In this document: one piece after another, positions 1-7,194 of the stretch | Position numbering within the stretch: position 1 is the first letter of the stretch | How the letters are laid out: the number at the start of each line of letters is the position of its first letter | From: Kordiimonadaceae bacterium UBA4441 | GTDB taxonomy: Bacteria; Pseudomonadota; Alphaproteobacteria; Sphingomonadales; Emcibacteraceae | DNA: 15,223 nucleotides | Reading direction: 5' to 3' | Assembly: GCA_002390425.1 (NCBI GenBank) | Contig: DGPL01000036.1 | Coordinates: 1 to 15,223 of the forward strand | The notes under the pieces: generated by a model | Seen by the model: only the letters and a program-made list of their open reading frames with translations | What the model was told of the DNA's origin: nothing | Databases searched by the model: none | Made by a program: the position numbers and the translations under genes

Positions 1-411
1 ACGGGTCTTTATCATGGTACACAACAAATCAACCAAGGACAGATGGACCGGTGGAACATCGTTACAACATTGAATTATTTACCGCATGATCATGAAGAAA
101 ATGTCGTAGCTGCAAAAATGCCAATGATGCAAAACGAAGACGACCTAAAGATTATCAAACAAATGGTTCAAGTTGCTGATCTTAGCCGAAAAGGTTTCAT
201 CAATGGTGATATATCCACTGTTATGTCGCCACGAACAGTGCTTACATGGGCAGAGAACTATGAAATATTCAAAGATCTCGCATTTTCGTTCCGTCTATCT
301 TTTCTCAATAAATGTGATGAATTAGAACGTCCAATCATTGCTGAATATTATCAACGATGCTTTGGTGAAGATGTGATGGGTGCAAATATTCTTCAATCAA
401 CTGAAAGCTAA
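1..411 (+). CDS. cobS: Cobaltochelatase subunit CobS, C-terminal part (left end cut by window)
   Basis: CobS is the AAA+ ATPase subunit of the aerobic CobNST cobaltochelatase, which uses ATP to insert cobalt into hydrogenobyrinic acid a,c-diamide. The frame is open from base 1 and gives 136 residues, roughly the last 40% of a protein usually near 330 residues. Recognisable CobS stretches are TGLYHGTQQINQ at the very start, DRWNIVTTLNYLPHD, then VMSPRTVLTWAENYEIF and FLNKCDELERP near the end. The Walker A and B motifs lie outside the window. A Met at base 43 is internal and is not the real start. It ends in TAA at 409-411, and cobT follows at once in another frame, so the two are probably co-translated. 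Identity rests on the motifs and on the cobT neighbour. Confidence 0.93.
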   Translation, partial: TGLYHGTQQINQGQMDRWNIVTTLNYLPHDHEENVVAAKMPMMQNEDDLKIIKQMVQVADLSRKGFINGDISTVMSPRTVLTWAENYEIFKDLAFSFRLSFLNKCDELERPIIAEYYQRCFGEDVMGANILQSTES

Positions 412-2263
412 GGCTAAGCCGTTGAGTAAAAGCAACTTACAAAACCTCGAAGATTTTAAAAGGGCCGTATCCAGCACGGTACGCGCCCTTGCAAATGATG
501 CTGAGGTAGAAGTAAGTTTCGGAACGTCCCCTACGCCTAAACCTGACCAATTGCGTCTTCCTATGATTTATACGGATATGTCATCGGAAGAGATCGCTGA
601 TTTAAGAGGTAAAGGCGATAGCTATTCGCTTCATAAACTTCATCACGATAAATCACTGCATTATAAATATATGCCTAAAGGTGAGCTTGCAGAAAAAGTT
701 TATAACGCCATCGAAGATGCCCGCGTTGAAGCAATTGGCAGTAATGAAATGGCCGGTGTTGCCAAAAACTTAAAGGCACACCTTGAAAAACATTATGAAG
801 ATAACGCCCTAAACCCCGAAGAAGAGAAAACGGCATCCCTTCTTGGCGACGTGATGAAATTACTAGTTCGGGAACGCTTAACAGATGAAACTCCACCTGC
901 AACAACCCGCAAGGCCGTAAATGAATTACGTGCAGAAGTTGAAGAAAAAGCTGGGAAGCACCTTGATGATTTAATTGAAAACCTTAATGATCAAGATGAA
1001 TTTGCCAAACTTAGCCGAAAAATTATTTCCGATCTAGATCTAGCCCGTGATTATAACGAGCAAGAAGAAAATGATGACAACAAGCAGGATGACATGGATG
1101 ATCAAACCGATCAAAGTGAACAGTCCAGTGATGATGTAGAAGACGACAGTGAGAGCGGCGAAGACGGTTTAGAAGAGAGTGGTGAGCAATCAGAAGATGA
1201 AATCGATGATGGCGCCACTGGCGATCAATCATCAGACATGACCACCGAAGAATTAATGGAAATGTTAAAACAAGCGCAAAGCGAAGATGCTGCACCACCG
1301 CGAAATGACAATGATCCTTTCGGCCTTTTTTCAAATGGGCCAGGATATCAGGTCTATACACGTGAATTTGATGAATATATCGCAGCAGAAGATCTTTGTG
1401 ATCCAGAAGAATTAATACAATTACGAAAAAAATTGGACCAACAATTATATCATCTTCAAGGCATGGTTTCAAAACTCGCGAACCGCTTGCAGCGCCTACT
1501 TATGGCAAAGCAAACAAGAGCATGGGAGTTTGATCTTGAAGACGGCATGTTGGATACCGCCCGGCTTACTCGGGTTGTAACAAACCCAACCCACCCTCTT
1601 TCCTTTAAAATTGAACATGATAGCGATTTTAAAGATACGGTTGTAACGCTTCTTGTTGATAATTCTGGCTCAATGCGTGGTCGACCAATATCAATTGCGG
1701 CCATGTGCGGTGATATTTTAAGCCGAACATTAGAAAGGTGCGGCGTTAATGTCGAAATTCTTGGTTTCACTACAAAGGCATGGAAGGGCGGAAAATCAAG
1801 AATAAAATGGACAGAAGACGGTAAGCCGGATGCTCCTGGCCGCTTAAATGATTTAAGACACATTATTTATAAATCAGCCGATACGCCGCTTAGAAGAAGC
1901 CGAAACAATCTTGGTCTGATGCTACGCGAAGGATTGTTAAAAGAAAATATTGACGGCGAAAGCTTACTCTGGGCTCACAACCGATTAATCGCTAGATCAG
2001 AAGAACGCCGTATTTTAATGGTAATTTCGGATGGTGCGCCAGTTGATGACAGCACGTTATCTTCTAATAACGCTAATTATCTCGAAGATCACCTTCGACA
2101 TGTCATCGAAGTGATTGAAACTAAATCCCCTGTAAAACTTCTTGCCATTGGGATTGGACATGATGTTACGCGTTATTATAAAAATGCGATCACGATCATG
2201 GATGCAGAACAACTCGGCGGTGCAATCACTGACCAACTTGCGATGTTATTTGAAGATAGCTAA
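380..2263 (+). CDS. cobT: Cobaltochelatase subunit CobT
   Basis: CobT partners CobS in the chaperone-like AAA+/VWA complex that drives cobalt insertion by CobN in aerobic cobalamin synthesis. The 627 residues match the usual CobT length (about 630). Order of parts: an N-terminal conserved region (VRALANDAEVEVSFG); a strongly acidic Asp/Glu/Ser/Gln stretch at about residues 225-305, normal for CobT; and a C-terminal von Willebrand A domain. The metal-site (MIDAS) residues are visible as D427-N-S-G-S431, T502 and D551. The start is uncertain. GTG at 380 overlaps cobS by 32 bases and has a GGTGAAG at 364-370. A TTG at 422, with AAGG at 410-413, would start just after cobS and give 613 residues. 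No ATG precedes the conserved region. The gene is convergent with roxA, sharing 4 bases at 2260-2263. Confidence 0.95.
   Translation: MQIFFNQLKAKAKPLSKSNLQNLEDFKRAVSSTVRALANDAEVEVSFGTSPTPKPDQLRLPMIYTDMSSEEIADLRGKGDSYSLHKLHHDKSLHYKYMPKGELAEKVYNAIEDARVEAIGSNEMAGVAKNLKAHLEKHYEDNALNPEEEKTASLLGDVMKLLVRERLTDETPPATTRKAVNELRAEVEEKAGKHLDDLIENLNDQDEFAKLSRKIISDLDLARDYNEQEENDDNKQDDMDDQTDQSEQSSDDVEDDSESGEDGLEESGEQSEDEIDDGATGDQSSDMTTEELMEMLKQAQSEDAAPPRNDNDPFGLFSNGPGYQVYTREFDEYIAAEDLCDPEELIQLRKKLDQQLYHLQGMVSKLANRLQRLLMAKQTRAWEFDLEDGMLDTARLTRVVTNPTHPLSFKIEHDSDFKDTVVTLLVDNSGSMRGRPISIAAMCGDILSRTLERCGVNVEILGFTTKAWKGGKSRIKWTEDGKPDAPGRLNDLRHIIYKSADTPLRRSRNNLGLMLREGLLKENIDGESLLWAHNRLIARSEERRILMVISDGAPVDDSTLSSNNANYLEDHLRHVIEVIETKSPVKLLAIGIGHDVTRYYKNAITIMDAEQLGGAITDQLAMLFEDS
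410..424 (+). promoter_or_regulatory. Alternative ribosome binding site and TTG start for cobT
   Basis: AAGG at 410-413, overlapping the cobS stop codon, lies 8 bases before an in-frame TTG at 422-424. This is a credible translation start for cobT that avoids the 32-base overlap with cobS implied by the GTG at 380. CobT homologs carry only a short, poorly conserved N-terminal extension, so sequence alone does not decide between the two. Confidence 0.35.
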
Positions 2264-3123
2264 TCTTCATTTTTAAAATAACGTCGAAGCCACTCTTCAA
2301 ATTGGTCAGACCTTATCAGATCCGTTAAAGAAGTACGAAAATTATTAATTTCACTTTCATCCATATCTTCACCAGATGAATTCGCATCAAGTTGACCACC
2401 TTCGTAACGACTGTTTAAGCTTTCTTGTTCCTCGATATAATGACCAAATTCAATGAGCAATTCAGCCATCGACGGGCCAAGAAATCCAACGGAGTATGTC
2501 ATACTTTCATCAATTGTTTCACCCGAATGGGGAAAAAGTGGTGGAATATAAATAACATCTCCTGACTCAACTTCAAATTCATCACCAATAAATTCTTCGC
2601 TTAATATTTTTAAATCAAGACCTTCTATATATTTTTCTTTTCTTATTTTCTCACGACCAATTTTCCAAGACCGCTTACCCATTCCTTGAATTAAAAAAAC
2701 ATGATAACTATCAAGATGTGGTCCAACACCTCCACCGGGTGTGGAATAACTCACCATCACATCGTCAATTAACCAACACGGCGAAAAACCAAATGGATCT
2801 AAAATATCTGCAGTTGGTGGATGATTCTTCTCTACATCTTGAACAAGTAAGCTCCAATTTCTTTCTGGTAATGATGAAAATATAGCTTCTTCAAATGGTC
2901 CATGCTCGCATATCCAATCTTGAGGTGTTTTTCCTGATCGCACTATCCGTGACCTGATATCTTCTTCAAGTGAAAGACCCGCAAGTTCATCAGCAGAAAT
3001 TAATCCATTTATAATTATTTCTGAAACGCCTTTACGCACAACAAATGGTTTTTTATTCCAATAATTTTGGTAAAATTCCACTTCATCAGGGAAGGATGAT
3101 AAACTTTCAACGGTTTTTGACAT
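2260..3123 (-). CDS. roxA: JmjC-domain ribosomal oxygenase, RoxA/YcfD type (short form)
   Basis: This is a 2-oxoglutarate/Fe(II) oxygenase of the cupin-like family that in E. coli (YcfD/RoxA) hydroxylates an arginine of ribosomal protein L16. Counting from the ATG at 3123 (287 residues), the iron ligands are H136-x-D138 in the stretch TPGGGVGPHLDSYHVF, and H199 in IPPLFPHSGE. The HxD-to-distal-His spacing is about that of YcfD. Other family signatures are HGPFEEAIF, NWSLLVQDV, WLIDDVMVSYS and MTYSVGF. E. coli YcfD has about 373 residues; this protein stops near LIRSDQFEEWLRRYF, so the C-terminal winged-helix part seems absent. A GTG at 3130-3132 would add three residues, but ATG is preferred; neither has a strong Shine-Dalgarno. 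It runs convergent to cobT (4-base overlap, TAG stop) and divergent from the GIY-YIG gene. Confidence 0.9.
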   Translation of the reverse strand: MSKTVESLSSFPDEVEFYQNYWNKKPFVVRKGVSEIIINGLISADELAGLSLEEDIRSRIVRSGKTPQDWICEHGPFEEAIFSSLPERNWSLLVQDVEKNHPPTADILDPFGFSPCWLIDDVMVSYSTPGGGVGPHLDSYHVFLIQGMGKRSWKIGREKIRKEKYIEGLDLKILSEEFIGDEFEVESGDVIYIPPLFPHSGETIDESMTYSVGFLGPSMAELLIEFGHYIEEQESLNSRYEGGQLDANSSGEDMDESEINNFRTSLTDLIRSDQFEEWLRRYFKNED

Positions 3124-3191
3124 AATCTGCACTTTAATAATGATATTAAATAGTTAAACTAAATATGTATCATGATAAAGAAAGAAAATAA

Positions 3192-3437
3192 ATGTCCACT
3201 TGGACCCTTTACATTCTAAAATGCAATGACGACAGTCTCTATACAGGCATTACCAATAATTTGGAAAAACGTGTCTCTGATCATGAAGCAGGTATTGGGG
3301 CAAAATACACCCGTGGTCGGGGCCCATTTGAAATTGTTTACCAAGAAAAACTTGAAGATCGCAGCAGTGCATCGAAGCGTGAATTTGCGATTAAAAAATT
3401 ATCAAAATTAGAAAAAGAAAAACTCATAAAAAAATAA
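3192..3437 (+). CDS. GIY-YIG domain protein (YhbQ/UPF0213-like)
   Basis: A single-domain GIY-YIG protein of 81 residues. The motif halves are Y7-I-L near the start and Y17-T-G. They are followed by R27, H31, the KYTRGRGP turn (residues 38-45) and E64 in the KREFAIKK helix, the position expected for the catalytic metal-binding glutamate. The family contains small putative nucleases close to E. coli YhbQ; their cellular role is not well settled, and DNA repair or mobile-element links are often suggested. It is slightly shorter than YhbQ (about 100), ending at a lysine-rich helix. The 68-base gap to roxA must hold divergent promoters; a weak AAAGAAAG precedes the ATG. A GlsB-like gene follows after 68 bases. 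The family call is secure, the substrate unknown. Confidence 0.88.
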   Translation: MSTWTLYILKCNDDSLYTGITNNLEKRVSDHEAGIGAKYTRGRGPFEIVYQEKLEDRSSASKREFAIKKLSKLEKEKLIKK

Positions 3438-3505
3438 TTATTTGCCATTATTCTATTTTGAAGGCAGACAGACCATTCCATTTAATCTATTAACGGTAGG
3501 AACTT

Positions 3506-3745
3506 ATGGGAATAATCGCATTTCTAATCATTGGGGCATTAGCGGGTTGGCTCGCTGGAAATTTCATGAAAGGAGCCGGTTTTGGTCTCCTCGGTAATAT
3601 CGTCGTTGGTATCGTAGGTGCCTTTATTGGTGGCTTTGTACTTGGTCTTGTTGGCGTTGACTTCGGTGGTTTCATCGGTTCACTGGTTAAAGCAACAATT
3701 GGCGCCGTCATCCTATTATTCATTGTCAGTAAAGTGAAAAAATAA
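3506..3745 (+). CDS. GlsB/YeaQ/YmgE family small membrane protein
   Basis: A 79-residue, glycine-rich inner-membrane protein of the transglycosylase-associated (GlsB/YeaQ/YmgE) family, often linked to general or envelope stress. Hydrophobic segments lie at about residues 3-21 (beginning IIAFLIIGALAGWLAG), 26-51 and 55-76, with a short basic tail VSKVKK. The GALAGWLAGNFMKGAGFG stretch, then GNIVVGIVGAFIGG, is the family signature. A Shine-Dalgarno TAGGA at 3497-3501 sits just upstream of the ATG. It precedes aqpZ by 44 bases on the same strand, so a shared envelope or osmotic-stress transcript is possible. The molecular function of the family is not established. Confidence 0.88.
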   Translation: MGIIAFLIIGALAGWLAGNFMKGAGFGLLGNIVVGIVGAFIGGFVLGLVGVDFGGFIGSLVKATIGAVILLFIVSKVKK

Positions 3746-3789
3746 TCTTTCTTAAAGTTTGAGAACAAATTAAACGATAGGAAGAAATC

Positions 3790-4479
3790 ATGAAAAAATA
3801 TGTTGCTGAAGGCTTTGGAACTTTCTGGCTTGTACTTGGTGGTTGCGGTAGTGCCGTACTTGCTGCTGCATTCCCAGAAGTCGGCATTGGCCTTCTTGGC
3901 GTATCTCTCGCCTTTGGTCTAACCGTACTAACAATGGCTTATGCTATTGGTCATATTTCCGGGTGTCATTTAAACCCGGCGGTATCGGTTGGTCTTTGTG
4001 TGGGGGGACGTTTTCCAGCAAATCAATTATTACCTTATATTGTTGCGCAAGTTATTGGCGGAACCATTGGCGCAGGGATTTTATATCTAATCGCATCAGG
4101 ACAAGCAGGTTTTGACGTAACAGCAGGTTTTGCATCAAACGGTTTTGGTGATCACTCACCAGGCGGTTATACAATGATGGCAGCGCTAATTGCAGAAGTG
4201 GTCATGACTATGATGTTCATACTTGCTATTATGGGTTCGACCGATAGTCGTGCACCCGCAGGAATGGCGCCAATTGCAATTGGATTATGTTTAACATTAA
4301 TTCATTTGATAACTATTCCGGTAACCAACACATCTGTAAACCCCGCCAGAAGTACGGCGGTCGCTCTATTTGCAGGTGACTGGGCCATATCACAATTATG
4401 GCTCTTTTGGGTTGCACCAATTGTCGGTGCTGCACTCGGTGCATTAATATATAATTTTATTGGTGCAAGCGACGAATAA
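3790..4479 (+). CDS. aqpZ: Aquaporin Z
   Basis: An inner-membrane water channel of the MIP family, 229 residues against 231 in E. coli AqpZ. Both half-helix motifs are present: NPA at residues 62-64 (HLNPAVSVG) and NPA at 184-186 (SVNPARS). The selectivity-filter set F43, H172, T181 and R187 is that of a strict water channel rather than a glycerol facilitator. Six membrane segments are visible as hydrophobic blocks. A good Shine-Dalgarno AGGAAG lies 6-7 bases before the ATG. The gene follows the GlsB-like gene by 44 bases and is followed 17 bases later by the LLM oxidoreductase. Its role is rapid water equilibration under osmotic change. All key residues are intact. Confidence 0.96.
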   Translation: MKKYVAEGFGTFWLVLGGCGSAVLAAAFPEVGIGLLGVSLAFGLTVLTMAYAIGHISGCHLNPAVSVGLCVGGRFPANQLLPYIVAQVIGGTIGAGILYLIASGQAGFDVTAGFASNGFGDHSPGGYTMMAALIAEVVMTMMFILAIMGSTDSRAPAGMAPIAIGLCLTLIHLITIPVTNTSVNPARSTAVALFAGDWAISQLWLFWVAPIVGAALGALIYNFIGASDE

Positions 4480-4496
4480 TATAGTATTAGTCAATA

Positions 4497-5510
4497 ATGT
4501 TTAAACTAACAGCTATTGACCAATGCCCGGTTCAACCCGGATCAAAAGATAATAGGCCAGCGCCCCAGCTTTCTGCGGCGCTGGCCAAATCATGTGAAAA
4601 AGCAGGATTTGAGCGTTATTGGCTCGCTGAGCATCATAATGCGTCTTATTTTGCCGGCCCTAATCCCGCAACACTCATAAGTCATATTGCTTCGATAACA
4701 GAAACAATTCGCATCGGTAGTGGCGGCGTCATGCTTTCACATTATAGTCCCTATATGGTTGCCGAACAATTTAGGTTACTGAGCACACTTTTTCCCAATA
4801 GAATTGACCTTGGCATTGGAAGAGCACCAGGTGGAGGTGCGCTTTCAAGTCATGCATTAGCCTACCCCGGGCAAGCAACATTTGGTGAATTATATTCACG
4901 ACAAGCCCTTGATTTAAGATCGTTTCTATCTGGTCATAGTGAAGAAAATCACCCGTTTAAAGATTTAATCACTTCACCTTATCCAGAATACAACCCCGAA
5001 CTATGGATGCTCGGCAGCAGTGGCGGCAGTGCGGCACTAGCTGGCGAGCTTGGATATTATTTATCCTTTGCATTATTTATTGCACCCACTGGGGCAGAAT
5101 ATAATGTTGTTGAAGAATATCTTAATGCCTTTGAACGCGCAGGCCACGACCACGACCCAAAAGTTATGATCGCCGTTGGTGGTTACTGTGCAGATACACA
5201 GGAAGAAGCAGAGTTTATTGCATCATCCCTACTTTATAAAAAAACATTACAGCAAACGCGCGGACAAGATGTCCTATGGCTTGATCCAGAAATTATAAAA
5301 GATGACATAAATAATTTCTCCCCCCGTGAAGTACGTTTCTATAATTTATTAAAAGAAAGTTTTGTTATTGGTGACAAAACATTTGTTGCTGAAAAAATGC
5401 ACGATTTAAAAAAATATTGGAAAACCGATGAGTTTGCCGTCCTTGCTGTAACTCATGATATAGAAAGCCGCATTAAAAGTTATCAAAAATTCGCTGAAGC
5501 GGTACTTTAA
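4497..5510 (+). CDS. LLM-class (luciferase-like) flavin-dependent oxidoreductase
   Basis: A 337-residue TIM-barrel protein of the bacterial luciferase-like monooxygenase superfamily, in the YhbW-like 'luciferase family oxidoreductase, group 1' subset. Diagnostic stretches are YWLAEHHN at residues 41-48, RIGSGGVMLSHYSPYMVAEQ around 72-91 and NRIDLGIGRAPGG at 101-113, which shape the flavin phosphate and substrate pocket. Members typically use reduced FMN or F420; F420 cannot be excluded from sequence, but FMN is likelier in a proteobacterium. The substrate is unknown. It starts 17 bases after aqpZ without an obvious Shine-Dalgarno, so it may be read from the same transcript. Its TAA overlaps by 4 bases the convergent, broken STAS-like gene. 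It looks intact. Confidence 0.9.
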   Translation: MFKLTAIDQCPVQPGSKDNRPAPQLSAALAKSCEKAGFERYWLAEHHNASYFAGPNPATLISHIASITETIRIGSGGVMLSHYSPYMVAEQFRLLSTLFPNRIDLGIGRAPGGGALSSHALAYPGQATFGELYSRQALDLRSFLSGHSEENHPFKDLITSPYPEYNPELWMLGSSGGSAALAGELGYYLSFALFIAPTGAEYNVVEEYLNAFERAGHDHDPKVMIAVGGYCADTQEEAEFIASSLLYKKTLQQTRGQDVLWLDPEIIKDDINNFSPREVRFYNLLKESFVIGDKTFVAEKMHDLKKYWKTDEFAVLAVTHDIESRIKSYQKFAEAVL

Positions 5511-5905
5511 GCTGTTTTAGAGCTTTTTGAACTCGCTTTTGAAATCCATTCTCTAGCGTCAGAAACAGAATTAAAAACATCCGCCATCACGATATCATTA
5601 TCAAGACACCCTTTATAAACGAGGTATTTTCCAATGATATCAATTCTGTTGGAAACAATTGCAATTTTGGTCAGATTGCCAATTTCGCCAAAGGCAACAT
5701 TATCCATTCTTGCTCCCATTACGGCTTCAAGGTGTTCCATATCAAATTTATCAACTTTTTAAAAATCCCATATTTGATAAACATTACTCATTCGGTTTTT
5801 ATGTTCCCATGCTTCGGCACACGCGAAACGAATATTCTGAAAATTAACATTACCGTTTAAGCTAAAATATAATCCATGATCTTCTGAAATTATTTTATGA
5901 GGCAT
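5507..5905 (-). pseudogene. Small STAS/SpoIIAA-like protein gene interrupted by an in-frame TAA
   Basis: Reading from ATG at 5903-5905, 48 codons (MPHKIISEDHGLYF... to VYQIWDF) run into TAA at 5759-5761. The same frame then continues for 83 codons (KVDKFD, M at 5738-5740, EHLEAVMGARMDNVAFG, TKIAIVSNRIDIIGKY, VFNSVSDAREWI) to the stop at 5507-5509. The whole is 132 codons, the usual size of small soluble STAS/SpoIIAA-like proteins. The pattern 'WDF..VD' in the middle and 'VF.....AREWI' at the end fits that fold; this family call rests on memory and is tentative. One base change would restore the frame, so the lesion looks recent. AAGAG precedes the first ATG by about 10 bases. The second part (77 residues from 5740) might be translated alone, but would lack the N-terminal strands. 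The function is unknown. Confidence 0.65.
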
Positions 5906-6147
5906 CAACTAAACTCTTAATAAAAGGACTAATCAAAATGATTCTGAAAGAGTTTAAATAGAGCTTCTTTATTTTTTGAAAACTTTCCAAAAAATTTGAA
6001 TAAAATTTATTTAAAATTGTTATAATCATATCATTATATCTTGTGAATAAAATCTTCATTGACTTTATCCAGAGAAATGATTCCATAATGAGTCCAAAAT
6101 GTGATGATTTATAATAATTTTCAAAAAATGACTTTTAGGCTCTAAAG
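5906..6147. other. AT-rich spacer upstream of the TRAP binding-protein genes
   Basis: These 242 bases lie between the start of the broken STAS-like gene (minus) and the first TRAP gene (plus), so promoters for both should sit here. A TATAAT at 6021-6026 is preceded by TTGAAT at 5996-6001 with a 19-base spacer, a weak sigma70-like candidate for the plus strand. A 63-codon minus-strand open frame in this stretch looks like an AT-rich chance frame. No RNA gene or repeat was recognised. Confidence 0.4.
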
Positions 6148-7194
6148 ATGAAAATATATCTAGTCTTTATCATAAATTTAATAATTTCTTCTCTCTCATT
6201 CGCTCAATCCGAGGTCGTTATTAAAGTGGGCAATGTGATTGGTGATGCACCGAACGGGCGTATGCCACTTCATACTGGCCTTCTGCAAAAACAAATCTCG
6301 GAAAAAATCTATAAAAATACTAAAGGCGAAATCAACTTCGAAATATTGCCTGGAAAAAGACCGGACATTCCTGTCTTCATTATGCCTGATATGACTGCAA
6401 AAGGGGACGTTATACAGGCAACTATTGTGCCATCTCTTTTCCTGACACACGTACCAGAAATGCTCATACAATCTATTCCGTTTTTATTTGAAAGCGATGA
6501 ACATTCCAGACGCTTTATGAACAGTGAAATTGATAACTGGTTATCTAAAAAAGTGGAAAAAGCATATAATGTAAAGGTACTTGGAAGTTTTCATCACTCA
6601 AATGCGGTTAGCGTAAATTCCATCACTCCTATCTTAAAAGTAGAAGATTTCAATGGCAAAATTCTTAACGACTTTTCCGAAAGCTGGCAACCGCTCTGGC
6701 AAAACATAAAACCCAAAGAAATCACCTATATCGGCTATAATGACGCTGTAAATGGTAAGTTAACAGAGGACGGCGTAAAGACAGAAGTCACAATCGGTAT
6801 GCTGCAAAACAACCATTGTCAAAAGCTACATGATAGATATAAACATCTGACCTTAGTGCCCAATATGTATAATATTTATTATACTGTTTTGATCAACAAT
6901 GACGTATGGAATAAATTATCGCCTTTTCAAAAAACGGGCATTAACCGCGCAATTAAAGAGGCACAAGATGCCTCAATTGCAATGCATGCAGATACAATGA
7001 TGTGGGCTATTCAATTAAACCAATCCGAAGGTGTAAAAATTCATTTCTTATCAGCGTAAGAGCGCGAAAACTGGAAAAATGAATTTAATTCCAAAATGGT
7101 AGCATCGGTAATAAGTAAATCAGAGGATCCAGAAAAAACACGCGATATGATCCGCAAAACAAAAGAACTTGTTAAAGATTTGGAGTGGCAGTAA
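6148..7194 (+). pseudogene. TRAP transporter solute-binding protein (DctP-like), copy 1, nonsense-interrupted
   Basis: The gene encodes a periplasmic binding protein of the TRAP (DctP) type with a Sec signal peptide (residues 1 to about 19, cut near SFA-QS). The open frame runs to TAA at 7057-7059 (303 residues). In the same frame the sequence then continues for 44 codons (ERENWKNEF ... KDLEWQ) to TAA at 7192-7194. Those codons align with the C-terminus of the next gene (ERKEWKQEF ... DDLRWQ), so the TAA falls where copy 2 has an Asn codon in FLTDNERKEW. Without it the protein would be 348 residues against 349 in copy 2. The lost C-terminal helices normally pack across the two lobes, so a 303-residue product is probably unstable. 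Copy 2 begins with no gap after the distal stop. The ligand is unknown. Confidence 0.78.

Noticed and set aside
1023..1472. 149-codon minus-strand open frame opposite the acidic part of cobT
   Set aside because: It is the complement of the Asp/Glu-rich CobT linker. The translation is His/Leu-rich low-complexity with no family likeness.
3192..3437. GIY-YIG protein as evidence of a homing endonuclease or mobile element
   Set aside because: It is a free-standing YhbQ-type housekeeping domain with no intron, DNA-binding extension or element ends nearby.
5895..6086. 63-codon minus-strand frame with a hydrophobic, AT-driven translation
   Set aside because: It overlaps the true start of the STAS-like gene, has no Shine-Dalgarno or family signal, and lies in very AT-rich DNA.
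7057..7059. Programmed recoding (selenocysteine, pyrrolysine or a reassigned stop) at the TAA codons in the TRAP and STAS-like genes
   Set aside because: Sec uses TGA and Pyl uses TAG. TAA is the normal terminator of most genes in this window, so reassignment is not tenable; simple nonsense mutation is the plainest reading.
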